Of a stretch of 64,000 nt of DNA, positions 52,988 through 61,420 are shown one piece after another. The notes under the pieces are model-generated. The model made no database searches, was not told the origin of the DNA, and saw only the letters and a program-made list of their open reading frames with translations. The stretch covers positions 53,956 through 117,955 of the forward strand of contig JBAUMF010000053.1 in NCBI GenBank assembly GCA_049578545.1, given 5' to 3'. Each line of letters begins with the position of its first letter. Position 1 is the stretch's first letter. Both the position numbers and the translations under genes were made by a program. The stretch is from DASQBT01 sp049578545. Its GTDB lineage: Bacteria > Pseudomonadota > Gammaproteobacteria > Burkholderiales > Thiobacillaceae.

Positions 52988-53314
52988 ATGGATACAAGCA
53001 AAATCGACCGCATGGTGGCTCTGTTGCATGCGCATGCGGACCTTGCCGCAGGGCGCATCCGACCCCCGGCGTCTGAGCAGCCTGCGGAAACGCAGGGCTT
53101 TGGCAATCTGCTGAAGACATCGCTGGATCAGGTTAGCCACACCCAGCTTGCCGCCGAAAAGACGGCCAAGGACTATGAAATGGGTGCGCCCAGTGTCAAT
53201 CTGGGCGATGTGATGATTTCTATCCAGAAGGCTAATATCGCCTTTCAGGGCACCGTCCAGGTGCGCAATCGCCTGGTGGAGGCGTATAAAGACATCATGA
53301 ACATGCAGATTTAA
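52988..53314 (+). CDS. fliE: FliE, MS-ring to rod adaptor
   Basis: 108 aa from ATG 52988; the longer frame from 52751 has no FliE-like extension. LGDVMISIQKANIAFQGTVQVRNRL (split here as GDVMISIQKANIAF) marks the C-terminal part. AAGG before the ATG. Divergent from fliF and convergent with the YcgR-like gene. Confidence 0.93.
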   Translation: MDTSKIDRMVALLHAHADLAAGRIRPPASEQPAETQGFGNLLKTSLDQVSHTQLAAEKTAKDYEMGAPSVNLGDVMISIQKANIAFQGTVQVRNRLVEAYKDIMNMQI

Positions 53315-53348
53315 GTCCCAACCTGATCCGGCGGGACTTGGTCTCTTC
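53313..53348 (+). terminator. Terminator after fliE
   Basis: AAGTCCC (53313-53319) pairs with GGGACTT (53333-53339), followed by GGTCTCTTCTT. It overlaps the fliE stop and separates it from the convergent YcgR-like gene. Confidence 0.55.
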
Positions 53349-54116
53349 TTAGAGCTTGGAACGCCGCTCGCGCTCCAGCTTCATGATATAGCGCTGCAGT
53401 GTGGATACCATGGAATAGGGCAAGTCGACAAAACTGCATCCAATCCGTTTTTTCTTGATGCCGGTTCGTGCCGTGATCTGCGCTACGCTATGCACGCGCA
53501 AATTCACGCACAGTGTCCCAACTTCGGGAAGCGCAATTTCACACTGAGTCAGCGTGTCTCCGGCACGCGGACTGAAGGTTCCCTTGTTATCCGAAATGGC
53601 GACCCCCCCCAGGCTGATGTCCAATACCATGGTGCTCACAGGGTCAGGATTGCCAGCTGCCGCAGCGGGGATGACGCATTGAACAGGCTTGACGATAGGC
53701 AGGGTTACACGAAAATGCTCGCGACGCTGCAATCGTATGATTGAGTCAGGGATATGGACGTGAATGGCGGGGCGGCCTTCGAAGTCAGCGAGTGTGCTTA
53801 TCGTTGTGTCGAAAACGATCTTGATATGGTCCAGGCTGGTTTCGACATGTATGTCAGAGCCCGCTGAAGCCCGGCGATTGAAAGGGTGGTCGACAACACT
53901 GTCCATGACCATTTCGCCGCTCTCTTCACCAATGTCGAGTATGGAAGAGATAATGAATTCACGGCTGCCCAAAAGGGAAATGTTCACCAGCAGCTTCTGT
54001 TCCAAAATGCCGCGCAGATAGAAAAGGACTTCGCGCCAGCCATGAATGGCGTATTGGCCCCAATGGCTGTTCTCAGCTCCTTCGCTCTCCTGATTTTGAT
54101 CAGACTGATCTGCCAC
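53349..54116 (-). CDS. ycgR: YcgR-like flagellar brake, c-di-GMP receptor
   Basis: 255 aa. N-terminal YcgR domain (about 30-125), C-terminal PilZ domain with R132-x-x-x-R136 (RREHFR) and D166-x-S168-x-x-G171 (DISLGG), the c-di-GMP site. Binding c-di-GMP would let it slow the motor by contact with FliG or MotA. A diguanylate cyclase lies 5.6 kb downstream at 59708. Confidence 0.88.
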   Translation of the reverse strand: MADQSDQNQESEGAENSHWGQYAIHGWREVLFYLRGILEQKLLVNISLLGSREFIISSILDIGEESGEMVMDSVVDHPFNRRASAGSDIHVETSLDHIKIVFDTTISTLADFEGRPAIHVHIPDSIIRLQRREHFRVTLPIVKPVQCVIPAAAAGNPDPVSTMVLDISLGGVAISDNKGTFSPRAGDTLTQCEIALPEVGTLCVNLRVHSVAQITARTGIKKKRIGCSFVDLPYSMVSTLQRYIMKLERERRSKL

Positions 54117-54145
54117 TTATTCCTGAAGCTGTTTCAATAGGATTA

Positions 54146-54460
54146 TCAAGACTTGTTTGCGGCATAAATCGGGTTTTCTGAAGGGTTCTGTTCGAGCCTG
54201 TAAAGCCACGCAAGCAGTTCCGCGATGACGGCATAAAGTTGGGGCGGAATATGGCTATCCAGGTCCACCTGCATGAGCAGGGAGACCAATTCCCTGGATT
54301 GATGGACATAGAGCCCGGCGCCGCGAGCGCGCTCAATGATCGCTTCGGCAATTTGACCGCGGCCCTTGGCTACAACCCTGGGAGCCAGGTCGCCATCCTC
54401 GTAGGCCAATACGGCGGCTGCGGGTACTCGGCTATCCCGGTCCATCAACTTTCCTGACAT
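54146..54460 (-). CDS. FlhB C-terminal-like protein (FlhX type)
   Basis: 104 aa resembling the cytoplasmic domain of FlhB after the cleavage site: AAVLAYEDGDLAPRVVAKG (about 10-28) and PPQLYAVIAELLAWLYRLE. It lacks the membrane part and the NPTH cleavage motif found in the full FlhB (residues 269-272). Such proteins can partly replace the FlhB C-terminus. Overlaps the FliK-like gene by 29 bp. Confidence 0.75.
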   Translation of the reverse strand: MSGKLMDRDSRVPAAAVLAYEDGDLAPRVVAKGRGQIAEAIIERARGAGLYVHQSRELVSLLMQVDLDSHIPPQLYAVIAELLAWLYRLEQNPSENPIYAANKS

Positions 54461-55493
54461 TCATTCGTTTTAATCTGCATCCCGTATCGGAAAGCCGGTT
54501 GCCCAAGGTAATCTGGCTATTCTGCAGCTGGGCCTGCGCCCTGGGGGTTTCACTCTGGATGTAAATCTCAACCCCGGCGCTGTCAAGGGCGATGATGACC
54601 TTGATCCTGCCCAGGTGTGGCATTTCCAGGCTGAGCCGGGTAACCCACGGCGCATCACTTTCGACCGATTGGGGGCTGTCGCGGCTGGTTTGTAGCGTTA
54701 CATGCTGGCCTGTCCAGACCTGTCCCATCCAGGCCAGGGTCGGGTTGCTCAATATCGAAAGTTGCTGGACCAGGTTTTGCTGCAGCCACACGAGCGGCTC
54801 CTGGGCAATCGATGGTCGCGCTTCCGGGCTTTCTCCACGGCTGGTATCGGCGGGCGTGAACACCAGCGCTGGAGGCAAAGTGCCCTGCGGTTCCTGCTTC
54901 AGTGCATCCAGGGTTCGCGCGCCGTTCAGCCACTGTTCCAGGTGAGACTCATAAAACAGCCCGCTCTGGCTGATGGCATCGCGCAGGGCTACGGCAAGTA
55001 CAGAGGGCTCATTCGGGGCCCCACGAACAAGTGGCATGGTGCTGCGAATAAGGCCGCTGCCTTCCGCCTGCGGGTTTTCAGTCCTCAGACTGGCCAGCAG
55101 GGTGGCGGTCAAGCTGAAGCGGGTTTCATGCGAGCTCGCCGGGCTGTTTGTCTCGTCCAGCATGGGGTTAAGCAGGCCGACGATCGCATAATTTGCCGTT
55201 TTGGCCGATTTGGCTGTCTGCTCGGATGAAATGGGGGGCTGAGGGCCCGATCGGGATTCTTCGAGGCCCGGTTGGGCGAAGGTTCTCGCCAACGATACTG
55301 CAGAGTTCAAGCTTGGATCGGCACTGCGTTCGACAATGGATTGCAGCGCCGACTCTGCAACAGTGCGTTTTAGCGCGCGTTCGGAAGCCGCGGCGCCGTC
55401 ACTTCCGGGCTGGCGATACTCGTTCCTGCCCGTTTCATGATCCTGAACAGGAGTAATTCCGATAATGGGCAGCAGGGTGCTCAGTCGCAACAT
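54432..55493 (-). CDS. FliK-like hook-length control family protein
   Basis: 353 aa. Low-complexity N-terminal part, then a C-terminal domain with WVTRLSLEMPHLGRIKVII and a LQNSQITLGNRLSDTGCRL ending, matching the conserved FliK C-terminus in pattern. A separate, larger FliK is at 46450-47652. Pairing with FlhX suggests a second substrate-switching unit or an auxiliary one. Confidence 0.65.
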   Translation of the reverse strand: MLRLSTLLPIIGITPVQDHETGRNEYRQPGSDGAAASERALKRTVAESALQSIVERSADPSLNSAVSLARTFAQPGLEESRSGPQPPISSEQTAKSAKTANYAIVGLLNPMLDETNSPASSHETRFSLTATLLASLRTENPQAEGSGLIRSTMPLVRGAPNEPSVLAVALRDAISQSGLFYESHLEQWLNGARTLDALKQEPQGTLPPALVFTPADTSRGESPEARPSIAQEPLVWLQQNLVQQLSILSNPTLAWMGQVWTGQHVTLQTSRDSPQSVESDAPWVTRLSLEMPHLGRIKVIIALDSAGVEIYIQSETPRAQAQLQNSQITLGNRLSDTGCRLKRMNVRKVDGPG

Positions 55494-55504
55494 CGGTCAT
55501 CCGG

Positions 55505-55843
55505 TCAGCCAGACCGATTGTCCGGCTTGTAAGCCCTAGCGATCAGTTTGCCCTTGCGGTTTGCGGTCAAAATGGAGTGCAGGCTGTTCATCCAGGGTTC
55601 AGTCAGTTCACGGATTCGTGCATCATCGGCCAGGATCTTCTTGATCACTTCGACTTTCTGCTTCTGGTCTCTGGAATCCATGATTACTCCTTCCTTCCGC
55701 TTCTTGAGCGCCTCAACCCTGGTCCGGCAGGCCAGTTCAAGTTCAATCAACCCTTCCAGGTCACGGGCGGAGGCGGCATTCACCATTTTTTCCGTCAGGA
55801 TGGAAATGGATTCGTATGAATCGATCAGGCGTTCCTCTTGCAT
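55505..55843 (-). CDS. fliT: FliT-like chaperone
   Basis: 112 aa helical protein. Position between fliS and the FliK-like gene, length and a Leu/Glu-rich helical pattern fit FliT, which chaperones FliD and inhibits FlhDC. Sequence conservation in the family is low, so this is partly from context. Confidence 0.75.
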   Translation of the reverse strand: MQEERLIDSYESISILTEKMVNAASARDLEGLIELELACRTRVEALKKRKEGVIMDSRDQKQKVEVIKKILADDARIRELTEPWMNSLHSILTANRKGKLIARAYKPDNRSG

Positions 55844-55854
55844 GTATCGTATCC

Positions 55855-56316
55855 TCAGGCAGCAATGCTGATTGTGGTGTTTCCGGGCTGTTGATCGCGG
55901 CTTTTATCGGCCGGGCTGATTTGAGACCAGGCCTCATGGATTTGCCCCAACAGCGTCGTCACTTCATCCAGCAGTTCCGGCTGGTTTCTCAGATTAGCCA
56001 GGAACAGACGTCCGGACAAATAGGAATACAGCGAATAAAGTTGAATCGCGATCTCGCCACCCTTGCGCAGGTCCAGCGATCCTTTCAGTCCTTCGCCGAT
56101 GATATTCATGGCCTTGGTGATGGAGTTTGATTTTGCCTCGATTTCACCGGCCACCATTTGCTTGCGCGCAGCAGAGATTGAACTCATGGCACCTTCCAGC
56201 AGCATGGAAATCAACTTGTGTGGGCTCGCTGACAGGACACCGGTTTCCAGCCCAACCTGGCTGTAGGCGGTCGCGTTCTCCATTAATTTCGTGTACACGT
56301 TCTTCTCCTTGTCCAT
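55855..56316 (-). CDS. fliS: FliS, flagellin chaperone
   Basis: 153 aa. VYTKLMENATAYSQVGLETGVLSASPHKLI (split: AYSQVGLETGVLSASPHKLI) contains the conserved Tyr/Ser start, followed by the four-helix bundle with MLLEGAMSSI. Prevents early polymerisation of FliC. Two bases from fliD. Confidence 0.93.
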   Translation of the reverse strand: MDKEKNVYTKLMENATAYSQVGLETGVLSASPHKLISMLLEGAMSSISAARKQMVAGEIEAKSNSITKAMNIIGEGLKGSLDLRKGGEIAIQLYSLYSYLSGRLFLANLRNQPELLDEVTTLLGQIHEAWSQISPADKSRDQQPGNTTISIAA

Positions 56317-56318
56317 GG

Positions 56319-58331
56319 TTACTTGCCCGTACTGCTGGGGGTGAGGTTGTTGATGGCTGCCAGCTGCTGGGTAAGGAAAGTACTGGTCTGGCTCATGCTG
56401 CTCAGCATGGTGTCCAGGGCGGTAAATTGGGCCAGATAGCGTTGCTGTATCAGGGCCAGTTGGGTCTGCAGGTCATTTTCTTGATTCGTGATTTGCTGAA
56501 TGCTGGTATTAAGTCCAGTTGTTCTGGATGCAAGGCTCCCGGTGTCGCCCAGCGCGCCTGTCAGGTATTGGTTGAGTCGTGCGGCGATACCCTGTGTGTA
56601 GGTTACTGAACCTCTGGGACCCGTGGCGCCGCCCGATACGAGAACCGAGATTCCCTCAGCCAAACTTCCCGCGTTAGCTGTCAGAGCCTGCCCGTTACCG
56701 GTTGCTGGCTGGCCATTGATCGTGCCACTCACGTCCTGTCCGGACACGGAAGTTGGGGAGGCCCCAAACAGCCCGGCAGCCGCGTTTCCGCCGGTGATGC
56801 TGATGCCGGAATTGCTGCCATACTGGTTGGTGGTGATGCTAAGCGTACCGGCAGATGCCGATACGGCAACGGACTTGCCCAGAACGCTATTGATCTGGGT
56901 CTGCAGTTCCGTCGCCAGATCAGCCGCAGAGGCATAGTTGCCGGGGGCGATCGTGACACTTGCGCTTGTCCCGTTCACCATCAGATCCAGCTGGTCGTTC
57001 ACCCCGGCTGTAATGGTCAACCCGGCCGTGCCTGAACCGGTCAACTGGCTGGGAGTGGCCATGCTGGTTATGTTGACGCTGTAGCTGCCTTCCTTGGTGT
57101 TGCTCGTTGTGCCCGCGACGCTGATCTGACTGTCTGTGCTCGCATTATTTGTGGCAAACAGGGATGCAACGCCATTGAAATTGGTACTAAGCGCGTTCTG
57201 CAATTTTGTGGCATCAACTGCAAGGCTGCCATCCTGCTGGAATGCGACGCCAATGCTGCTCAGCGTCGAAAGGGACGATCCGACGCCGCCGGTCAGAATG
57301 GATTTCATCTGGAATTCCAGGGAGGAAACCGTTGAATCTCCAGTCAGGACAGAGGCAGTCTTGGTTTGCGCGTTATAGGCTGAAAGACTTCTCAGTAATT
57401 TGTCGGCAGTGTTATAGGACGAGACCAATCCCTGTACGGTGTTGGATATGGTTTGCGTGTCCGGGTTGACTGAAACCGAGACGGGTTGCCCAACGTTGGT
57501 CTGGGCCAGATTGAGCGTTACTCCCTGGATCGCATCAGTGATCGTGTTGCTTGGCTTGCCGATCGGTATGCCGTCGACTTTGAACAGGGCATTTTGCGCT
57601 GCTTGCAACTGGGTCAGATTCTGTCCGGCCCCGTTAGTGGCAGTGGGGTCATAGGCCAGCGCAGACAGGCCTGATGCATCCGTATTGTTTCCATCCCCGT
57701 CTGTCGTCGTTATTTTGATGCTGTTGGCAACTCCGCTATTGCTAGAGGTCAGCACCAGGCGGTTGCCGCTGCCGTCATTGATAATGCTTGCGCTGACGCC
57801 GGCATTGGCGGCATTGATGGCATCGCGGATTCCGGCCAGGGTATTGTGCGAGCTGTCAATCGTGATGGTCGTGGCAGGCTGGGTGCCATTTTGCGTGAAG
57901 GTGCCAGCGGTTGCATCGTACGTGCCGAGCTGGATGGTGAGGCTGCCTGTTCCAACCACATCGCTGGTTGACGCGTAATCACCCGAGCCCAGTTTTTGCT
58001 GCTGCGCCAGCTGGGAGGTTTCGATCTGATAACTGGCCGGCGAGGCACCGGCCCCCGCGGTCACCGACAACACGCTGCTGTTGGAAACTGTTCCGGTGAA
58101 TACCTGGAATTTTGACGGGTCGGACAAGGCCTGCACAGCCGACTGAAAGCTGGCCAGGGCACTCTGGATTTGTCCATAGGCTGAAATCTGCGACTGGTAG
58201 GTTGACTGCTGCTTTTGCAGTGCGGTCAAGGGCTGCTGTTCGACCGCCATCAGCTGGCTGACGATGCTGTTGACATCCAGCCCGGATCCGATGCCCGGTG
58301 AGGAGATTGTTCCTGCAGAAATCGTCGACAT
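56319..58331 (-). CDS. fliD: FliD, filament cap
   Basis: 670 aa, above the 450-480 of enteric FliD because of Ser/Thr-rich middle domains. N-terminal SPGIGSGLDVNSIVSQLMAVEQQPL (split: GLDVNSIVSQLM) and a hydrophobic C-terminal coiled coil. A flagellin IN-type repeat is present near 430-500 (ITAGVNDQLDLMVNG). Caps the filament and folds flagellin. Confidence 0.94.
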   Translation of the reverse strand: MSTISAGTISSPGIGSGLDVNSIVSQLMAVEQQPLTALQKQQSTYQSQISAYGQIQSALASFQSAVQALSDPSKFQVFTGTVSNSSVLSVTAGAGASPASYQIETSQLAQQQKLGSGDYASTSDVVGTGSLTIQLGTYDATAGTFTQNGTQPATTITIDSSHNTLAGIRDAINAANAGVSASIINDGSGNRLVLTSSNSGVANSIKITTTDGDGNNTDASGLSALAYDPTATNGAGQNLTQLQAAQNALFKVDGIPIGKPSNTITDAIQGVTLNLAQTNVGQPVSVSVNPDTQTISNTVQGLVSSYNTADKLLRSLSAYNAQTKTASVLTGDSTVSSLEFQMKSILTGGVGSSLSTLSSIGVAFQQDGSLAVDATKLQNALSTNFNGVASLFATNNASTDSQISVAGTTSNTKEGSYSVNITSMATPSQLTGSGTAGLTITAGVNDQLDLMVNGTSASVTIAPGNYASAADLATELQTQINSVLGKSVAVSASAGTLSITTNQYGSNSGISITGGNAAAGLFGASPTSVSGQDVSGTINGQPATGNGQALTANAGSLAEGISVLVSGGATGPRGSVTYTQGIAARLNQYLTGALGDTGSLASRTTGLNTSIQQITNQENDLQTQLALIQQRYLAQFTALDTMLSSMSQTSTFLTQQLAAINNLTPSSTGK

Positions 58332-58348
58332 ATCAGCTGTCCATTCCT

Positions 58349-58693
58349 TTAAGCCTTCCGGTTAAGGGCCAGGCCCTGTAGTTTTGCCGGGTCCTGGGCA
58401 ATCCTGACCATCTGTTCATTCGGGATCTGCAGCAGGACCTGATTGGTCTGCGTGTCCACCATCTTGACGACGGTCTTGCCTGACTCATTCGACACATTGA
58501 AGCGGATTTGCGAGGAGACATTCTCCATCCGCTGGTTGGCGGCATGGGCCGCCTTCTCCACTGTGCGGGCTGAATGGCCAATCGCCTCGGTTTGCGAATG
58601 TGCCTGTGCCCCAGACACATCAGGCTGGGGCGTTGAGCCACCAATGACTGGTGGCTGGTAACTGACTGCTGAACCAACCTTGTCGATAATCAT
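58349..58693 (-). CDS. flaG: FlaG, filament-length regulator
   Basis: 114 aa. C-terminal half has RFNVSNESGKTVVKMVDTQ and VLLQIPNEQMVRIA, the FlaG signature. N-terminal part is low in structure. Lies between fliC and fliD as in polar-flagellated proteobacteria. Confidence 0.9.
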   Translation of the reverse strand: MIIDKVGSAVSYQPPVIGGSTPQPDVSGAQAHSQTEAIGHSARTVEKAAHAANQRMENVSSQIRFNVSNESGKTVVKMVDTQTNQVLLQIPNEQMVRIAQDPAKLQGLALNRKA

Positions 58694-58714
58694 GTCATTC
58701 TCCGCTGATCAAAT

Positions 58715-58743
58715 CCCGGGATGGTTTCTATTGCCATCCCGGG
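58715..58743 (-). terminator. Strong hairpin between fliC and flaG
   Basis: CCCGGGATGG (58715-58724) and CCATCCCGGG (58734-58743) form a perfect 10-bp stem with 9-nt loop, just after the fliC stop. The following ATTTGAT is a weak T-run, so some read-through into flaG is possible. It would raise fliC over downstream genes. Confidence 0.65.
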
Positions 58744-58752
58744 TTTAGCCAA

Positions 58753-59574
58753 TTACTGGAGCAGCTTCAGCACGGTGTTGGGCAGGGAGTTGGCCTGCGC
58801 CAGCATGGCGGTGCCAGCCTGCTGAAGAATCTGGCCGCGGGTCATGTTGGCAGTTTCCGCTGCAAAGTCGGCATCCATGATGCGGGACTTCGCCGCAGTC
58901 TGGTTTTGCGTTTCGCTCTGCAGTCCGCTGATGACTGACTGGAAGCGATTCTGTACCGCACCCATCTGGGCACGCGCACCATTCACCTGAGTGATCGCTG
59001 AGTCAATCGCAGTGATGGCCAGTGTAGAGTTCGCAGCAGTATCCACTTTGATCGTATTCCCAGCCGCAGTTGCAGTCGCGCCAGCTGTTATGTCAGTTCC
59101 CTGAACTAAAATTGTATCAGTCGCGTTCGCGCCTACCTGGAAAGTGAGGCCCGTTGCGGCGGCGGCACCCAAGGTGTTATTTCCATTAAACAGGGTATTG
59201 CCGGATTGACGGGTAATTTCAGCCTGTAGCTGGGTAAATTCTGCAGTCAGGCTTGCGTTGTCGGTGGTGCCGTTGGCGCCTTGCACGGCCAGTTCACGCA
59301 TACGTTGCAGAGCATCATTGATGTTGCTCAGACCGCCATCGGCCGTCTGTGCCCAGGAAATGGCATCGTTGGCGTTACGGGTTGCGACGGTCATGCCGCG
59401 GATTTGTGAATCCATTTTCGTGGCTATCGACAGGCCGGAAGCATCGTCCGCGGCACTGTTGATACGCAGGCCGGAAGACAGGCGCTGGATGGAGGTGCTC
59501 AGTGACATCTGTGACTTGGACAGATTGTTCTGCGCAACCAGGGAGTTCATGTTGGTGTAGATAACAGAGGACAT
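58753..59574 (-). CDS. fliC: FliC, flagellin
   Basis: 273 aa, much shorter than enteric flagellin. N-terminal D0/D1 (1-about 140) with SIQRLSSGLRINSAADDASGL (split: LSSGLRINSAADDASG) and C-terminal D1/D0 (about 195-273) ending NSLPNTVLKLLQ are complete; the outer D2/D3 domains are almost absent. Single flagellin gene in the window. Weak FliA-like boxes occur upstream (CAAAGTTA, GCCAACTT with 10-bp spacing), not convincing. GGAG lies before the ATG. Confidence 0.97.
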   Translation of the reverse strand: MSSVIYTNMNSLVAQNNLSKSQMSLSTSIQRLSSGLRINSAADDASGLSIATKMDSQIRGMTVATRNANDAISWAQTADGGLSNINDALQRMRELAVQGANGTTDNASLTAEFTQLQAEITRQSGNTLFNGNNTLGAAAATGLTFQVGANATDTILVQGTDITAGATATAAGNTIKVDTAANSTLAITAIDSAITQVNGARAQMGAVQNRFQSVISGLQSETQNQTAAKSRIMDADFAAETANMTRGQILQQAGTAMLAQANSLPNTVLKLLQ

Positions 59575-59707
59575 TTCATTCTCCTTGAAAGGGTTACGAT
59601 AAGTTGGCTCTAGGCCTCTAACTTTGGTCTGCCCTGCGTTTGCGAGGCTTTAGAACCGCCGTTGTTTGATTAATCGTCGCCCGTTGGAGTTTGTTTAACG
59701 GATTTAA

Positions 59708-61291
59708 TCAGGCCACTGAAATATTTTCCGCCGGGAGCAGGAGCGGGGCCTTGCAGACCTTGTTTTTGCCCGTGCGCTTGGCTTCATACAGGCCTTTATC
59801 CGCCCGGTCCATGACCGATTCCTGGCTTTCGCCGAATTCACGCAATGCCACGCCGGCGCTGAACGTGATCAGGATGCGCTCATTGTTGTTGAGAAACAAT
59901 TTCTTGGTCAGGCCGCGCTGCACCCTGGATACGGTCTTGACGGCGTCATCAAGGCCGGTGTTTGGCAGCAGAATGAGGAATTCCTCGCCGCCCATGCGGC
60001 CGATCACATCAGTTAGGCGCAACTCTTCCTTGGCGACTTCTACGAGATGAACCAGCACGTCATCGCCGGCCATGTGACCATACGTATCATTCAATTTCTT
60101 GAAGTTGTCAATGTCGATCATGGCGACACAAAACGGGCTGCCATGGCGATCGGCACGGGACGCTTCCTTCTCGAATTCATGTTCCATCCCGCGCCGATTC
60201 AGACTTTGGGTCATGGGATCAATGCGAACCAGCGTGCTCATATGTGTCAGTTCCGTTTCAAGCTCGGCAATGCGCCTTTCTGCATTCAGTGCCGCATCGT
60301 GGCTCTTCTTCAATTCGTCGTGGGTACGGCTGGTGCTGGCCTGAACCAGGCGGGTCTCGCGCAGGATATGCTCGAGGATATTGTTCAATTCCAGCATGTC
60401 ATCGGTGTTGCTGATGCGCTCGGCGTAATCGGAAATCTTGTCCTGATAGTCGCCTGTGGTGTCAACAGCTTCACCGAGCCTGTCGACAAACGATTTCATG
60501 GTTGCCCTTAAGGTGTCGGTTGCCTCTCTGAGGCTGTGTTTCACCATGCTTTGCTTGTAGATGACTTCCTTGAGACGTTTTTCGGCCTCTTCGAACATCT
60601 GTGGTTTGGCAGGCCCCTGAATGACTTCCCGGATCATTTTCATCTGGCCGCTTAACCAGCTGTCGTCATTCATCAATTCAGTGATGTTGTCGATCAGGAG
60701 CTGCAGCAGACCGCGCAACCTTTCGTGCTGGTCCTGAGATTCCGCACTTTGCATCTCGATGTCGACCCATAGGCGTTTTACATCCTGGCTGACTTTCTTC
60801 AGATTCGGGTCGGTGCCGGCGGCCTTGATTTCAACGGCCAGGCGACGTGCCTCATCGGCCAGAGCGGGAATTTGTTCCAGCCTTGGCGCCAATGCGTGCT
60901 CCAGGGTTTGGGAGAGCATTTCCTGCATCAACGAAAAATTGCCGGACAACTGGCCGCCGTCCCCTGTGTCCGGTTTCTTGTCTGCGTAATGTGATTGGGC
61001 GGTCAGCTCGATCAGAATCTTTGTGCACTGAAGCCAGTTTTCCCGCTTGATGGCTTTGTCCATCTCATCCAGAAAGGGGGAGAGGGCGGGATGGCGCTGC
61101 CTCAAGTCATCGGTCAGTGCTTCCAGCGCCGTGACAGCACTGGGCGCCACCGATGTTCCGGCAATCTCGTGGTACAGGCTGCGGTAATTCTCCGGCGTCG
61201 GCGCGATTCGGCGCAGGGCAAGCCTGCGCAGGGCCTCGCGGGCAACTTCGATCGGGTTGTTAGTGTTAATTCTAGTGGTCATCTCCGGCAT
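59708..61291 (-). CDS. Diguanylate cyclase
   Basis: 527 aa. N-terminal helical region of about 350 residues with no membrane helix, ending in a coiled coil (near 300-350), then the GGDEF domain with active GGEEF (434-438) and inhibitory RxxD (R425-D428). Makes c-di-GMP and is probably product-inhibited. ATG has GGAG 8 bp upstream. Near the YcgR-like brake, so a flagellar input is plausible. The sensory N-terminus is unassigned. Confidence 0.9.
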   Translation of the reverse strand: MPEMTTRINTNNPIEVAREALRRLALRRIAPTPENYRSLYHEIAGTSVAPSAVTALEALTDDLRQRHPALSPFLDEMDKAIKRENWLQCTKILIELTAQSHYADKKPDTGDGGQLSGNFSLMQEMLSQTLEHALAPRLEQIPALADEARRLAVEIKAAGTDPNLKKVSQDVKRLWVDIEMQSAESQDQHERLRGLLQLLIDNITELMNDDSWLSGQMKMIREVIQGPAKPQMFEEAEKRLKEVIYKQSMVKHSLREATDTLRATMKSFVDRLGEAVDTTGDYQDKISDYAERISNTDDMLELNNILEHILRETRLVQASTSRTHDELKKSHDAALNAERRIAELETELTHMSTLVRIDPMTQSLNRRGMEHEFEKEASRADRHGSPFCVAMIDIDNFKKLNDTYGHMAGDDVLVHLVEVAKEELRLTDVIGRMGGEEFLILLPNTGLDDAVKTVSRVQRGLTKKLFLNNNERILITFSAGVALREFGESQESVMDRADKGLYEAKRTGKNKVCKAPLLLPAENISVA

Positions 61292-61316
61292 GTCTCAGCT
61301 CCAATCAAGCGCAAAA

Positions 61317-61348
61317 CGCATCTCATGGCGTTCATGGTATGAGATGCG
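61317..61348. promoter_or_regulatory. 10-bp stem-loop upstream of the cyclase gene
   Basis: CGCATCTCAT (61317-61326) and ATGAGATGCG (61339-61348) pair perfectly around a 12-nt loop. It lies 26 bp before the cyclase ATG and after the response-regulator stop. It could end that transcript, act in the cyclase leader, or bind a regulator. A second short hairpin GGGC-AAAAA-GCCC lies near 61377. Confidence 0.45.
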
Positions 61349-61420
61349 AGCCTGCATTAATCTGGGGATTAGGTGGGCAAAAAGCCCTTAATTTGACTGG
61401 ATTGAAGTCCGGGGGAGGCC

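Noticed and set aside
58333..58677. 114-codon frame over flaG
   Set aside because: Shadow of flaG in another frame; the flaG frame carries the family motifs.
59590..59690. FliA promoter upstream of fliC
   Set aside because: Best boxes (CAAAGTTA and GCCAACTT) have 10-bp spacing and a poor -10; TAAAGCCT has no matching -10.
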